This document shows positions 1 through 7,445 of a DNA stretch of 26,086 nucleotides, piece after piece (within the stretch, counting starts at the first letter, position 1; each line of letters starts with the position of its first letter). A model generated the notes under the pieces. That model was not told where the DNA came from and searched no databases. It saw only the letters and a list, made by a program, of their open reading frames with translations. The position numbers and the translations under genes are program-made. Source of the DNA: CALJIC01 sp039805565 (GTDB taxonomy: Bacteria; Chloroflexota; Chloroflexia; Chloroflexales; Roseiflexaceae); contig JBDLTZ010000335.1 of the NCBI GenBank assembly GCA_039805565.1, forward strand, positions 1-26,086. The letters run 5' to 3'.

Positions 1-667
1 CGCCGAAGGCGGGGTAGAGCTGCTGGGGGCGGGTGGAGAGGGAGAGCAGCCCATCGCCGAGGGCGAGGCCGAGGGCGGTGCCGCCGATCGACTTGGTGGT
101 GGACTTGAGGTCGTAGCGCAGGTTGGGGTCGCCCCAGGCCATGACGACGACGCCGCGGCGGACGATGTAGCCGGCGCCGCCGCCGGTGAGGGCGTAGTCA
201 CGGGCCTGGCGTAGCTTCGCCGCATCCATGCCCATCGTGGCGGGGTCAGCGGTCGGCCAGTCCTCCCGAGGCGCGGGGGCGGTGGTGGGGGTTCGCGTAG
301 GCGTAGTGATGGTGGTGCTGGTAGCTGTGCTGGTGGCGGTGCTGGTAGCTGTGCTGGTGGCGGTGCTGGTAGCTGTGTCGGTGGGCGTCGGAGTGCCCGG
401 CTCACCTGTGGCCGACGGAGTAGCCTGGGGTGTGACGCTGGGATCGACTCCGGGCAGCGGTATGGGCGGCTGGTCAGGCGGGGTATCGCCATTCATAACC
501 CACGGCAGCGCGAAGCAGTACCGCTGCGTGCAGGCATCTGAGAACGTGAGCTCGCTGGCGGAGCGCTGCGGCTGGGGGCGTGTCGCCGCCCCGGCCGATG
601 AGACCACTACAAGGAGCAGCAGCAAGACGCTGATGACAGTGCGCGCCGGATGGGCATGCGGGATCAA
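1..667 (-). CDS. Serine beta-lactamase-like hydrolase (class C/esterase type), 3' part outside window
   Basis: About 222 N-terminal residues are present; the gene runs off the left edge. A hydrophobic signal segment (ISVLLLLLVVVSSAGAA, about residues 12-28) suggests export. A Thr/Ser/Pro/Ala-rich stalk follows (about residues 75-135), encoded partly by a 24-bp tandem repeat. The catalytic domain then begins (MGMDAAKLRQARDYAL), with the SxxK motif STTK at residues 189-192, where Ser would be the nucleophile and Lys the general base of the beta-lactamase/penicillin-binding/esterase EstB fold. The YxN and HxG-type motifs would lie outside the window, so substrate class cannot be decided. I chose a TTG start because AAAGGA lies seven bases upstream and the signal segment follows at once; an in-frame GTG nine codons earlier is possible. 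The gene stands alone, divided from the ABC operon by a terminator. Confidence 0.72.
   Translation of the reverse strand, partial: MIPHAHPARTVISVLLLLLVVVSSAGAATRPQPQRSASELTFSDACTQRYCFALPWVMNGDTPPDQPPIPLPGVDPSVTPQATPSATGEPGTPTPTDTATSTATSTATSTATSTATSTTITTPTRTPTTAPAPREDWPTADPATMGMDAAKLRQARDYALTGGGAGYIVRRGVVVMAWGDPNLRYDLKSTTKSIGGTALGLALGDGLLSLSTRPQQLYPAFG
317..377. repeat. 24-bp tandem repeat, about 2.5 copies, in the hydrolase stalk
   Basis: Units 317-340 and 341-364 are identical and 365-377 is a partial third copy. On the minus strand they encode Ser-Thr-Ala-Thr-type repeats in the linker between signal segment and catalytic domain. The stalk length probably varies between strains. Confidence 0.85.
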
Positions 668-851
668 TTCTTTGTCCTTTCCCTGGCCACCCACATGCAA
701 CACCGCATAAGGGGAGCGGCTCTGTACGCACTCGTTTCGCACAATCTACTGAAAGAACGATGCGGCTGTGCCGGCGGGATACGGCGCGACATAAGAAAAC
801 ATTCATCTCTCGTCGAATACGCTGAACGCTTCTCGAGCGCCACTAAACGAC

Positions 852-877
852 GGCGGCCTGCCATACGGCAGGCCGCC
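852..877 (-). terminator. Hairpin terminator downstream of the ABC importer operon
   Basis: Perfect 11-bp arms (GGCGGCCTGCC / GGCAGGCCGCC) enclose a 4-nt loop. The hairpin lies about 30 bp past the stop of the last permease gene. In the minus direction it is followed by GTCGTTTAG, a weak T-tract, so it is a likely intrinsic terminator, though not a perfect one. The remaining intergenic DNA (668-851) shows no other gene. Confidence 0.6.
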
Positions 878-905
878 CTGTTCTGATGCGCTGAGCGGGG
901 AGGGG

Positions 906-1739
906 CTACCCCTTGACCGCGCCGGCGGCGAGGCCCTGCACCACGAAGCGCTGCGCGAGGTAGTAGAGCACCATCACCGGCAGCGCGGCCAGCACGGCGC
1001 CGGCCATGATCAGGCCCCAGCGGAAGACATCGCCGGTGATCAGGTACTGGAGCGCCACTGGGACTGTCTGGAGGTCAGGCGAGGTGATGAAGATCAGCGC
1101 CAGCAGCAGCTCGTTCCAGGCGCCGGTGAAGGTGAACACACTGACGGCGATCAGGCCAGGGGCCGAGAGCGGCAGGAGCACCTTCCAGATCGCCTGGACG
1201 CGGGTGGCTCCGTCCACCATCGCCTGCTCCTCGAGGTCGGCCGGGATGCTGCGGAAGAACCCCATGAGCAGCCAGGTGCTGAGCGGCGCGGAGAAGGTGA
1301 GGTAGACGAAGATCAGGCCGTGGAGCGTGTTGCCGAGACGCAGCTGGGCGATGATCACCGAGAGCGGGATGAACAGCAGCGCCGAAGGGGTGAGGTAGGC
1401 GAAGAGGATGAGGCGGCCGATCCAGTCGCGGTAGCGGTACTTCAGCCGCACCAAACTGTAGGCCGCCAGCGTGCTGACTGCCAGCGAGAAGAGCGTGGTG
1501 AGGCCGGCCACAATGATGCTGTTGGCGATGTTGGTCAGGAACTCGTCGCGCGCGAGCAGGTCGGCGTAGTTCTTGAGGGTCGGGTTGACCGGCAGGAGCG
1601 ACGGCCTGCGGTAGATGTCGCGCGGGAGCTTGAGCGAGATGATCACCATGTAGTAGATCGGGAAGAGGATCGTGACCGCCAGCGCCGTGAGGGCGGCGTA
1701 GGTGAAGATCTTCTGCGGGGTGCGCAGGCGGCCGATCAT
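906..1739 (-). CDS. ABC sugar transporter permease, MalG/UgpE type
   Basis: 277 residues, normal for the family. It has about six membrane segments, beginning with IFTYAALTALAVTILFPIYY near the N-terminus, and the cytoplasmic EAA-type coupling loop around EEQAMVDGATRVQAIWKVLLP, where the ATPase subunit docks. This is the second inner-membrane subunit of a carbohydrate importer (binding-protein-dependent transport family, CUT1-like). The ATG overlaps the stop of the upstream permease as ATGA at 1736-1739, so the two are translationally coupled. It is the last gene of the operon and is followed by a hairpin terminator. No ATPase gene follows, so an ATPase encoded elsewhere (as MsiK does for CUT1 importers in Streptomyces) would have to energise it. 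The substrate cannot be read from sequence. Confidence 0.92.
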   Translation of the reverse strand: MIGRLRTPQKIFTYAALTALAVTILFPIYYMVIISLKLPRDIYRRPSLLPVNPTLKNYADLLARDEFLTNIANSIIVAGLTTLFSLAVSTLAAYSLVRLKYRYRDWIGRLILFAYLTPSALLFIPLSVIIAQLRLGNTLHGLIFVYLTFSAPLSTWLLMGFFRSIPADLEEQAMVDGATRVQAIWKVLLPLSAPGLIAVSVFTFTGAWNELLLALIFITSPDLQTVPVALQYLITGDVFRWGLIMAGAVLAALPVMVLYYLAQRFVVQGLAAGAVKG

Positions 1740-2653
1740 CGGTCGTCCTCCTGGAGCAGCTTGACGACAATCAGGGCCATCATGGCGAACACCGGCAGCA
1801 TGGACACCGAGACGGCCGCGGCCTCGCCGATGCGGAGGCTCTGGAGGCCATAGTAGGCCAGCACCGGGAAGGTCATGGTGGCGTCGGAGGGGCCGCCGGC
1901 GGTGAGCAGCCAGATGTTCTCGAAGCTGTTGGTGGTCCAGATGGTGGAGAGGAGCACCACCACCAGCACGACGTGGCGGATGTTGGGCAGGGTGATGTGC
2001 CAGAAGCGCTGCCAGGCGCTGGCGCCGTCGATCGCGGCGGCCTCGTACTCCTCGGGCGGCACGTTCTGGAGGGCGGCCAGGAACGAGATCACCCAGAAGG
2101 GGAAGCCGCGCCAGAAGGTGGCGACGATCACGCTCGGCATGGCGAGCTCGCGGGTGCTGAGGAAGTCGACGTGGGTATCTACCAGGCCTGAGCCGATCAG
2201 GATCATGTTGAAGGCGCCGCCCTGTGGGGCGAAGAGCAGCTTCCAGGTCAGGTAGGCGACGAAGGCCGGCATGGCCCACGGCAGCAGGATGAGCGAGCGC
2301 CAGGTGTTGCGGCCGCGGATGGGCTGGTTGAGCAGCAGGGCGATGCCGAGCCCGAGCACGAGCTTGAGGCCCTGCACGGCCAGCACCAGCACGATGGTGT
2401 TGACGATGCTGGCGCGGAAGCTGGGCTGGCCGGCGAGGTAGGCGTAGTTGGCGAGGCCGACGAAGCGCCCGGGCGCGCCCACCATGCGGTCGGTGAAGCT
2501 GATCCAGATCGCGAACAGGAACGGGTAGACCACCAGCAGCAGGAGGCAGATGACGATTGGGGCGACCATGAGGTAGCCGAGGCGCGCGTCGCGCCGGCTC
2601 AGGCCGCCCGCCGCCGGTGTGCGCTTGCGCTGGACTTCGGAGAGTGAGGCCAT
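1736..2653 (-). CDS. ABC sugar transporter permease, MalF/UgpA type
   Basis: 305 residues. After a polar N-terminus, the first membrane segment is LGYLMVAPIVICLLLLVVYP. About six segments follow in all, and the EAA loop is EYEAAAIDGASAWQRFWHIT. It forms the translocation pore with the MalG-type partner, whose start overlaps its stop. It lies about 80 bp after the binding-protein gene; the gap holds a strong GC-rich palindrome that may lower expression of the permeases relative to the binding protein, a common arrangement in such operons. Family assignment is firm; the sugar is unknown. Confidence 0.92.
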   Translation of the reverse strand: MASLSEVQRKRTPAAGGLSRRDARLGYLMVAPIVICLLLLVVYPFLFAIWISFTDRMVGAPGRFVGLANYAYLAGQPSFRASIVNTIVLVLAVQGLKLVLGLGIALLLNQPIRGRNTWRSLILLPWAMPAFVAYLTWKLLFAPQGGAFNMILIGSGLVDTHVDFLSTRELAMPSVIVATFWRGFPFWVISFLAALQNVPPEEYEAAAIDGASAWQRFWHITLPNIRHVVLVVVLLSTIWTTNSFENIWLLTAGGPSDATMTFPVLAYYGLQSLRIGEAAAVSVSMLPVFAMMALIVVKLLQEDDR

Positions 2654-2680
2654 AAGTACCTACTCTTCCCTCACCCCCTG

Positions 2681-2705
2681 CCCCCTCTCCCGGCGGGAGA
2701 GGGGG
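2681..2705. repeat. GC-rich intergenic palindrome between binding-protein and permease genes
   Basis: Arms CCCCCTCTCCCG and CGGGAGAGGGGG are perfectly complementary over 12 bp with a single central base. The flank (CCCTCACCCCCTGCC) matches a type of dispersed intergenic repeat that I recall from Chloroflexota and other GC-rich genomes; this is from memory and needs a genome-wide count. Within the operon it could act as an mRNA-stabilising or attenuating hairpin. No T-tract follows in the minus direction. Confidence 0.7.
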
Positions 2706-2735
2706 TGGCGCGGCAGCGCCGGGGGCGAGGGAGAC

Positions 2736-4148
2736 TCACTTGTACTTGTCGTAGATCGCCTGGCAGGCGCTCTGCGTCTCGGCCACGGCGTCGTCGATAC
2801 TGCGCTTGTCCACGACGATGCGCTGGATCATCTTCGGGACGAGGAAGTTGGTCTGGAACTCGGCGAACGCCGCGTTGTTGACGTCGGGGAAGCCGGGGGG
2901 CGTGCCGTTGAGCGCGAGGTCGAGCAGGCCCTGGTGGACCGGGCTCTCTGTGAAGATCGGGAACTCCCGCTGGCCCTCGAGCACGGGGCCGTAGATCGCC
3001 TTGGCGTAGTACTCGCGCATGAAGTCATCCTCGGCCAGGTAGGCGATCAGGTCCTTGGCCTCCTCCTTGAAGCGGCTGGTGCTAGGGACCACGCGGAAGT
3101 TGGGGCCCTGGGGCGCGACGCGCATCGTGGGGCCGGCGGGCAGAGCGGAGAAGCGGGTCATCTCGGCGAGCTCGGGGTCGTTCTCGAGCAGGTTGAGGTA
3201 GACTGAGCCGGGGTTGGCGATGAAGACGGCCTGTCCGGACTGGTAGGCGGTGTTGTCGCCCGCGCCGTCCCACGTGGTGGCGCCGGGCGGGAACGTGCCC
3301 TCGGCGTAGAGGCCGGTGACCCACTCGAGGAACGCGCGCGTCTCGGGGCTGTCGATGGTACACTGCTGCCCGGCGTCGTCGGCTACGCGGCCGCCCCAGG
3401 ACTGCATCACGGCGGTCATAAGGTTGCCGTCGCCGACGTTGGAGAGCGCGAAGCCCATGCCGTAGTGCTCGGGCGGGTTCTGGGCCGCGGCCGCCATCTC
3501 GCCGAGCTCCTCCCAGGTGGTGGGAGCCTCGGCGAAGCCGGCCGGCTCAAGCACGTCGGCGCGGCGGTAGAGCACGTTGCCGGAGGTGCCGAACGGCACG
3601 CCGTAGCGCTCGCCGCCGAAGTCGGCCGGGTTGTTGGCCGAGTCGGCGCTCTTGAGCCATCCGCCGTGGGCCGCGCCGACGGCGTCGTAGGTCTCGCTGA
3701 GTGGCTCGAGGTTCCCGTTCTTGCTGAGTAGCAGCATCAGGTCACGGCCCATGTCGAGCGCGTCGGGCATGGTGCCGGCCTCGATCGCCGCGGAGACGCG
3801 CTGGGTGGTCTCGTTCTGGTTGATCATGACCACCTCGACCTCGATGCCCTTCTCCTCGCCCCACTGCTTGATGCGGTCCTCAAGCATCTGGTTGGCCTCT
3901 TCGGAGAAGATCAGGCCGCCCCAGTAGGTGAAGACCCCCTCGCGCGGCTCGGGGAGGGGCGCCAGGGTCGGTGCGGCGGCCGCAGGCGCGGCGGTGGCCG
4001 CGGGTGCTGCGGGGGCCTCGGTGGCCGCGGGTGCTGCGGTCGGCTGTGCTGCCGGGGCGCCACCGCAGGCGGCGAGGACCGTGCTCACCAGCAGCAGCGC
4101 TGTCCAGAGGAACCTGTGCCGTTGGGGGGCGGAGTCCGTCCACTGCAT
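2736..4148 (-). CDS. ABC sugar transporter substrate-binding lipoprotein (family 1)
   Basis: 470 residues. The lipobox (STVLAAC, lipidated Cys about residue 28) is followed by an Ala/Pro/Thr-rich linker to about residue 70, then a family 1 extracellular solute-binding domain. Visible family traits include VFTYWGG at its start, a central TWEELGEMAAAAQ segment and FIANPGSVY. It is anchored outside the cell and delivers the sugar to the two permeases downstream. The start is ATG at 4148 with AAAGGAG seven to eight bases upstream; a longer in-frame reading to 4262 lacks a signal peptide at its N-terminus. It is the first gene of the operon, with the promoter at 4329-4357 and a 5' leader of about 170 nt. 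Confidence 0.93.
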   Translation of the reverse strand: MQWTDSAPQRHRFLWTALLLVSTVLAACGGAPAAQPTAAPAATEAPAAPAATAAPAAAAPTLAPLPEPREGVFTYWGGLIFSEEANQMLEDRIKQWGEEKGIEVEVVMINQNETTQRVSAAIEAGTMPDALDMGRDLMLLLSKNGNLEPLSETYDAVGAAHGGWLKSADSANNPADFGGERYGVPFGTSGNVLYRRADVLEPAGFAEAPTTWEELGEMAAAAQNPPEHYGMGFALSNVGDGNLMTAVMQSWGGRVADDAGQQCTIDSPETRAFLEWVTGLYAEGTFPPGATTWDGAGDNTAYQSGQAVFIANPGSVYLNLLENDPELAEMTRFSALPAGPTMRVAPQGPNFRVVPSTSRFKEEAKDLIAYLAEDDFMREYYAKAIYGPVLEGQREFPIFTESPVHQGLLDLALNGTPPGFPDVNNAAFAEFQTNFLVPKMIQRIVVDKRSIDDAVAETQSACQAIYDKYK

Positions 4149-4314
4149 CGTGTGCTCCTTTTTGCTCAGGAGGGGGTGGCCCCTCCAGACCTCCCCAGGG
4201 GATGGAAACCCACGGCTGAATGAGTCGCTGCGGCCGGCGCTCTGGGCGCACGAGGATGGCACGGCGAAAGGGACGTGCAGCAGTGCCGTGTGAGAAGCTA
4301 TGCACTTTCATGTG

Positions 4315-4324
4315 GTCTGACAGA
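4315..4324. promoter_or_regulatory. GntR/FCD-type operator-like site at the importer transcription start
   Basis: GTCTGACAGA contains the odd-centred palindrome TCTG-A-CAGA (4316-4324). It resembles FCD-subfamily GntR sites of the GTCNGAC class. It lies just downstream of the predicted -10 of the operon promoter, across the likely +1, where a bound repressor would block transcription. The match is short, so this is inference. Confidence 0.4.
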
Positions 4325-4328
4325 TGAT

Positions 4329-4357
4329 ACTATAATCCACGAAGGGGTGCCTGTCAA
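4329..4357 (-). promoter_or_regulatory. Sigma-70-type promoter of the sugar importer operon
   Basis: On the minus strand, a perfect -35 TTGACA (4352-4357) is followed by exactly 17 bases and a -10 TATAGT (4329-4334; 5 of 6 consensus). The predicted start of transcription is near 4322, giving a leader of about 170 nt to the binding-protein ATG. The -35 lies just before the stop codon of the GntR remnant. Confidence 0.75.
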
Positions 4358-4629
4358 CGGGCAAGCGGCTCGGCACTATAGAGCGTCCGGAGCAGGTCGT
4401 GCAGGCGCCCGCTGGCGCCGGCGAGTCCCTGGCGGGTGGTCTCGAGGTGCTCGCGTATCGCGTGGCCGGCAACCTCAGGGTCGCGCGCCACCGTGCGGCT
4501 GACGCCGTAGCTTGCTTGGAGGATGCGCTCGGAGGGCAGGATGGAGATGTCGGCGAACTCGTCGGCGAGGATGCGGCGCATGAGGTCCTGGGCGATCTTC
4601 TCGGGAAGGGCGCTGCTGCGGCGAGCCAT
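4354..4629 (-). pseudogene. GntR-family (FCD) regulator with apparent internal deletion
   Basis: The 91-residue product starts as a typical GntR winged helix-turn-helix (KIAQDLMRRILADEF ... LPSERILQASYGVSRTV). Directly after the recognition-helix region it jumps to a sequence that looks like the last helices of an FCD effector domain (RDPEVAGHAIREHLETTRQ). Normal members have about 220-250 residues, so roughly 130-160 residues appear lost while the frame is kept. The wing and the metal/effector pocket would be missing. It sits immediately upstream of the importer promoter on the same strand, where a dedicated repressor is expected. ATG at 4629 has GAGG six bases before it. It could still make a small DNA-binding fragment; I call it a likely pseudogene. 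Confidence 0.6.
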
Positions 4630-4733
4630 GGGCGCGCCTCAGGCCCGGCCGCCCGCGCTCCGTCGCACGAGCGCGGCCGTGGTCTGCCCGATCATAGGAC
4701 AGGCGCACGGGCTATTCAAGGGGTGTGAGAGCC

Positions 4734-5294
4734 TTACACCCGCCCATCACTCAGGATCGCGTAGAGCTCGTGGTCGTGGAAGCACCCACCGCTGAAGAAG
4801 CTGTCGCGCAGCAGGCCCTCGCGGGCGAAGCCGAGCCGCAGCAGCAGATGCGAGGAGCGCGTGTTGGCCACCGCGACGAGCGCCTCGACGCGGTGCAGGT
4901 GCATCTGGCCGAAGCCGTGCTGGAGCATGGCCCCCACCGCCTCGCGCATGTAGCCCCGGCCGTGCCACGCCGGGCTCAGGTCGTAGCCGATCTCGGCCTT
5001 GCGGTGCTGGCGGATCCAGCGGTGGTAGCCGCAGGTGCCGATCGGCTCGCCGCTGTCTTTGCGCACCAGCACCCAGCGGTTGTAGCTCAGGCCGGGGGTG
5101 TCGACGTAGAATGACACGATCGCGGCTGCCTCCTCGGGAGAGGTGGTCGGCTCGTCGTCCAGCATAAAGCGGTACACCACCGGGTCGGTGAAGTGCCGCT
5201 CGGCGAAGGGGGTGTCGTCGCGGCGGATGGGCCGCAGCAGCAGCCGCTCGGTCTCCAGCGTGGCGGCCAGCGGGTTGTCGGAGGGGGTATCCAT
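4734..5294 (-). CDS. GNAT-family N-acetyltransferase (RimJ/RimL-like)
   Basis: 186 residues, normal for the ribosomal-protein-acetyltransferase-like branch. It opens with LETERLLLRPIRRDD, typical of this branch. The acetyl-CoA pyrophosphate loop is in the region IGYDLSPAWHGRGYMREAV, and the C-terminal motif RVEALVAVANTRSSHLLLRLGF follows. It would transfer an acetyl group from acetyl-CoA to an amine, either a protein N-terminus or a small molecule; the substrate is unknown. ATG at 5294 has AAGGTGA six bases upstream. The reading frame stays open upstream into a second, decayed GNAT sequence (5305-5640), so this gene may be the survivor of a tandem pair. Confidence 0.85.
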   Translation of the reverse strand: MDTPSDNPLAATLETERLLLRPIRRDDTPFAERHFTDPVVYRFMLDDEPTTSPEEAAAIVSFYVDTPGLSYNRWVLVRKDSGEPIGTCGYHRWIRQHRKAEIGYDLSPAWHGRGYMREAVGAMLQHGFGQMHLHRVEALVAVANTRSSHLLLRLGFAREGLLRDSFFSGGCFHDHELYAILSDGRV

Positions 5295-5304
5295 AGCGGT
5301 CACC

Positions 5305-5640
5305 TTATTGCTCGGCCGCGCGGCGCACGTCGGCCAGGATGTCATCCTCGTGCGTGCGAACGCCCTGGTGCACGATGGATGGCATACGCCGGCGAGGTAG
5401 AAGCAGCGCGCCGGACGGCCAGCCGGGAAGTCGTCGCCAAACGTGACGACGTCGACGGTCGCTGGCGGCACGACGGATGCGAGGGCTGCTTGGACGAGGG
5501 TGCGGCCAACCCCGTGCCGCCGCGCGCCCGCGGAGACGGCGAGCCACCCAACGTGGCACCGCGGTGGATGGGCGGACCAGAGCAGCCCGCCCAGGAGCGG
5601 CGTGGCCGGGCTACCGGAGCGCGCGCGAACACACAGCGCC
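5305..5640 (-). pseudogene. Decayed GNAT acetyltransferase remnant
   Basis: In the minus direction the frame reads LLWSAHPP..HVGWLAVSAGARRHGVGRTLVQAAL and later FGDDFPAGRPARCFYLAG. This is clearly the second half of a GNAT domain including the RRxGxGRxL acetyl-CoA loop. The N-terminal half is missing, no good start codon precedes it, and after FYLAG the sequence continues sensibly only in another frame (MPSIVHQGVRTHEDDILADV, stop at 5305). That tail may belong to a different gene. The stop of the tail lies on the ribosome-binding site of the intact GNAT gene downstream. Confidence 0.5.
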
Positions 5641-5703
5641 TGACCGCGGCTGTATTATGGAGTTATCTTATACCAATAAGACGCTGTAAGGAGTCGGAGC
5701 GCA

Positions 5704-6435
5704 ATGCCGGACGAACACTACGAGAACCCGAAGCTCGCGGCGGTCTACGACCTGTTCTGCCCCTGGTCGGCTGATCGCAGCTTCTACCTGTCGCTCGCGG
5801 GCGACCCGCCGCAGCACGTGCTCGACCTCGGGTGCGGCACCGGGCTGATCTGCGATGCCTACGCCGCCCGGGGGCACATCGTCACCGGCGCCGACCCCAC
5901 GCCTGCGATGCTGGCGGTCGCCCGGCTGAAGCCGCATGGCGGGCAGATCGAGTGGGTCCAGGCGTTCGCCCAGGAGTTCCGCTCGGAGCGGCGCTTCGAC
6001 CTGATCATCATGACCGGCCACGCATTCCAGGTGCTGCTGAGCGACGACGATATTGCGGCGGCGCTCGAGGCGATGCGCCGCCACCTCAAGCCCTCTGGCC
6101 GCGCGGTCTTCGAGTCCCGTAACCCGGCCATCGACTGGGCCGCGGAGTGGAACGGCTCGTCTGAGCTCACCCACCAGGGCGTGACGATCCGTGAGACGAC
6201 CGAGGTCCTCTCGCGGGTCGGCGACCGGGTGACCTTCGAGCAGCGTTTCCAGTTTCCGGACGAAACCCTGGTCTCCTTCAGCGAGCTGCGCTTCCTGCCG
6301 CGCGAGGCGATCGAGGATCACCTGCGCGCCGCCGGGCTGCGGGAGGAGGCATGCTACGGCGACTGGGACCGCTCGCTGTTTGACCCCGCTACCTCGAAGG
6401 AGATGATCTTCGTCACGGGGCCCGCCGGGAGCTGA
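5704..6435 (+). CDS. Class I SAM-dependent methyltransferase
   Basis: 243 residues. SAM-binding motif I is HVLDLGCGTGLICDAYAARG (about residues 39-58). An acidic motif II (TGADPTPAMLAVAR) and the FDLIIMTGHAFQVL motif (about residues 100-112) follow. The C-terminal part has the RFLPREAIEDHLRAAGL and final beta-hairpin seen in Methyltransf_25/11-type small-molecule methyltransferases. The acceptor is unknown. ATG at 5704 is preceded by AAGGAG about ten bases upstream. It faces away from the GNAT genes; the AT-richer stretch 5652-5690 should hold its promoter, but no clear -35/-10 pair is seen. Confidence 0.88.
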   Translation: MPDEHYENPKLAAVYDLFCPWSADRSFYLSLAGDPPQHVLDLGCGTGLICDAYAARGHIVTGADPTPAMLAVARLKPHGGQIEWVQAFAQEFRSERRFDLIIMTGHAFQVLLSDDDIAAALEAMRRHLKPSGRAVFESRNPAIDWAAEWNGSSELTHQGVTIRETTEVLSRVGDRVTFEQRFQFPDETLVSFSELRFLPREAIEDHLRAAGLREEACYGDWDRSLFDPATSKEMIFVTGPAGS

Positions 6436-6764
6436 CGTGGCCGCAGGTTGTCGGTGGGCTGGGGCGGCGCCTGCACACCCGCCCGCCGGGCAGCCTGGAG
6501 TGCAGGTCCTCGCACTATCGCCGCCGGTGCAGTACCAGGCTATGCGGGGGTGATACGCGAGCGGAGGCCGGGTTTACGCCGGCGGTGCAGGTCGGGACGC
6601 GCCGCTCGCCGTCCTCGGGACGCGTGCTGTATGCCGCCGCCGCCAACCGCCCGGAGGAGCCGGTATGAGCGCGAAGACGCATAGGACAGTGCCTGCCCTA
6701 TGAGGAGCGGGCCTGTTGGGACATGTCGGGCAGGGCGGGCGGCCCAGGCTCCAGCATCTCCACC
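6436..6764. other. Intergenic region between convergent genes, with a hairpin at 6680-6702
   Basis: No convincing gene is seen. The one notable structure is CATAGGACAG (6680-6689) facing CTGCCCTATG (6693-6702), with 9 of 10 pairs and a 3-nt loop. There is no T-tract, so it could be a bidirectional structure between the methyltransferase and the DUF1349 gene. The half-site ATAGGACAG also occurs at 4694-4702. Confidence 0.4.
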
Positions 6765-7376
6765 TCACGCATCGGTGGCCTCCTGCCGGTCAGCCTCACC
6801 GGTTATCTCGATCACCAGGTCGCTCACCGTGCACGCGAAGCCCGGCCCGGTCGGGCTACAGGCATACACCCCGACGAGGAGCTCGGCGGGGCAGTGGTGC
6901 AGGTGGGCGACCCGCATCTGCCGCCAGTCACTGCCGTCTGCGGACCAATCGACAAACACGTCGTCGCCCTCGCGGCGCAGGCGATACCAGAGTTCCGCAA
7001 CGGCTCCGGCGATGTCCTGCGTGGCCCAGTCGGAGTAGCCGTGGCTGGTGACCACCGAGCCGAGGCGGCTGTGGCTTGCCGTCTCGTACTCCGCCGAGCA
7101 CTTCACCCAGGTCTCGCTGTCGGCGCGCACGAGGAGACCGCACTGGTCGTACTGCGCGTTTGGCTCGCTCCCAAATCGGGCGCTCAGGATGAAGTCGCCG
7201 CGGACGGAGGTGGCGAAGAAGTGGCCGTTGTCGCGCTGGAAGCCGTAGTGGGTGCGCTGCCAGTAGTCGGTGTCGGGCGCGGTGGTGAGCTGCAGCGTGT
7301 CGGTGATCTCCCAGTGCGGCGGCTCGTGGAGCCACTGGAAGTGGTCGCGGTGCTCGGGCAGGGTCATTCGGCTCAT
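6765..7376 (-). CDS. DUF1349 family protein (concanavalin-like fold)
   Basis: 203 residues. The pattern matches DUF1349 as I remember it: aromatic-rich strands such as THYGFQRDNGHFFATSV, then YDQCGLLVRADSETWVKCSAEY, then SVVTSHGYSDWA. Members are predicted beta-sandwiches related to concanavalin-A-like lectins/glucanases and are often called 'regulation of enolase protein 1-like'; their biochemical role is not established. ATG at 7376 is used, with AGGAG seven bases upstream; the GTG directly before it is a less likely start. The downstream neighbour on the other strand is the methyltransferase; upstream lies the YjbQ-family gene on the same strand, about 70 bp away. Confidence 0.8.
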   Translation of the reverse strand: MSRMTLPEHRDHFQWLHEPPHWEITDTLQLTTAPDTDYWQRTHYGFQRDNGHFFATSVRGDFILSARFGSEPNAQYDQCGLLVRADSETWVKCSAEYETASHSRLGSVVTSHGYSDWATQDIAGAVAELWYRLRREGDDVFVDWSADGSDWRQMRVAHLHHCPAELLVGVYACSPTGPGFACTVSDLVIEITGEADRQEATDA

Positions 7377-7445
7377 CACGCTGCTCCTGGTTCGGCGTCC
7401 AGCGACGCCACTGCGGCTCTCGCCACATTGTTTCGGCTGCTGCCC

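Noticed and set aside
3880..4311. Overlapping Arg/Pro-rich open frame on the minus strand at the start of the binding-protein gene
   Set aside because: It is a frame-shifted shadow of the lipoprotein signal and linker, with composition typical of GC-rich out-of-frame reading.
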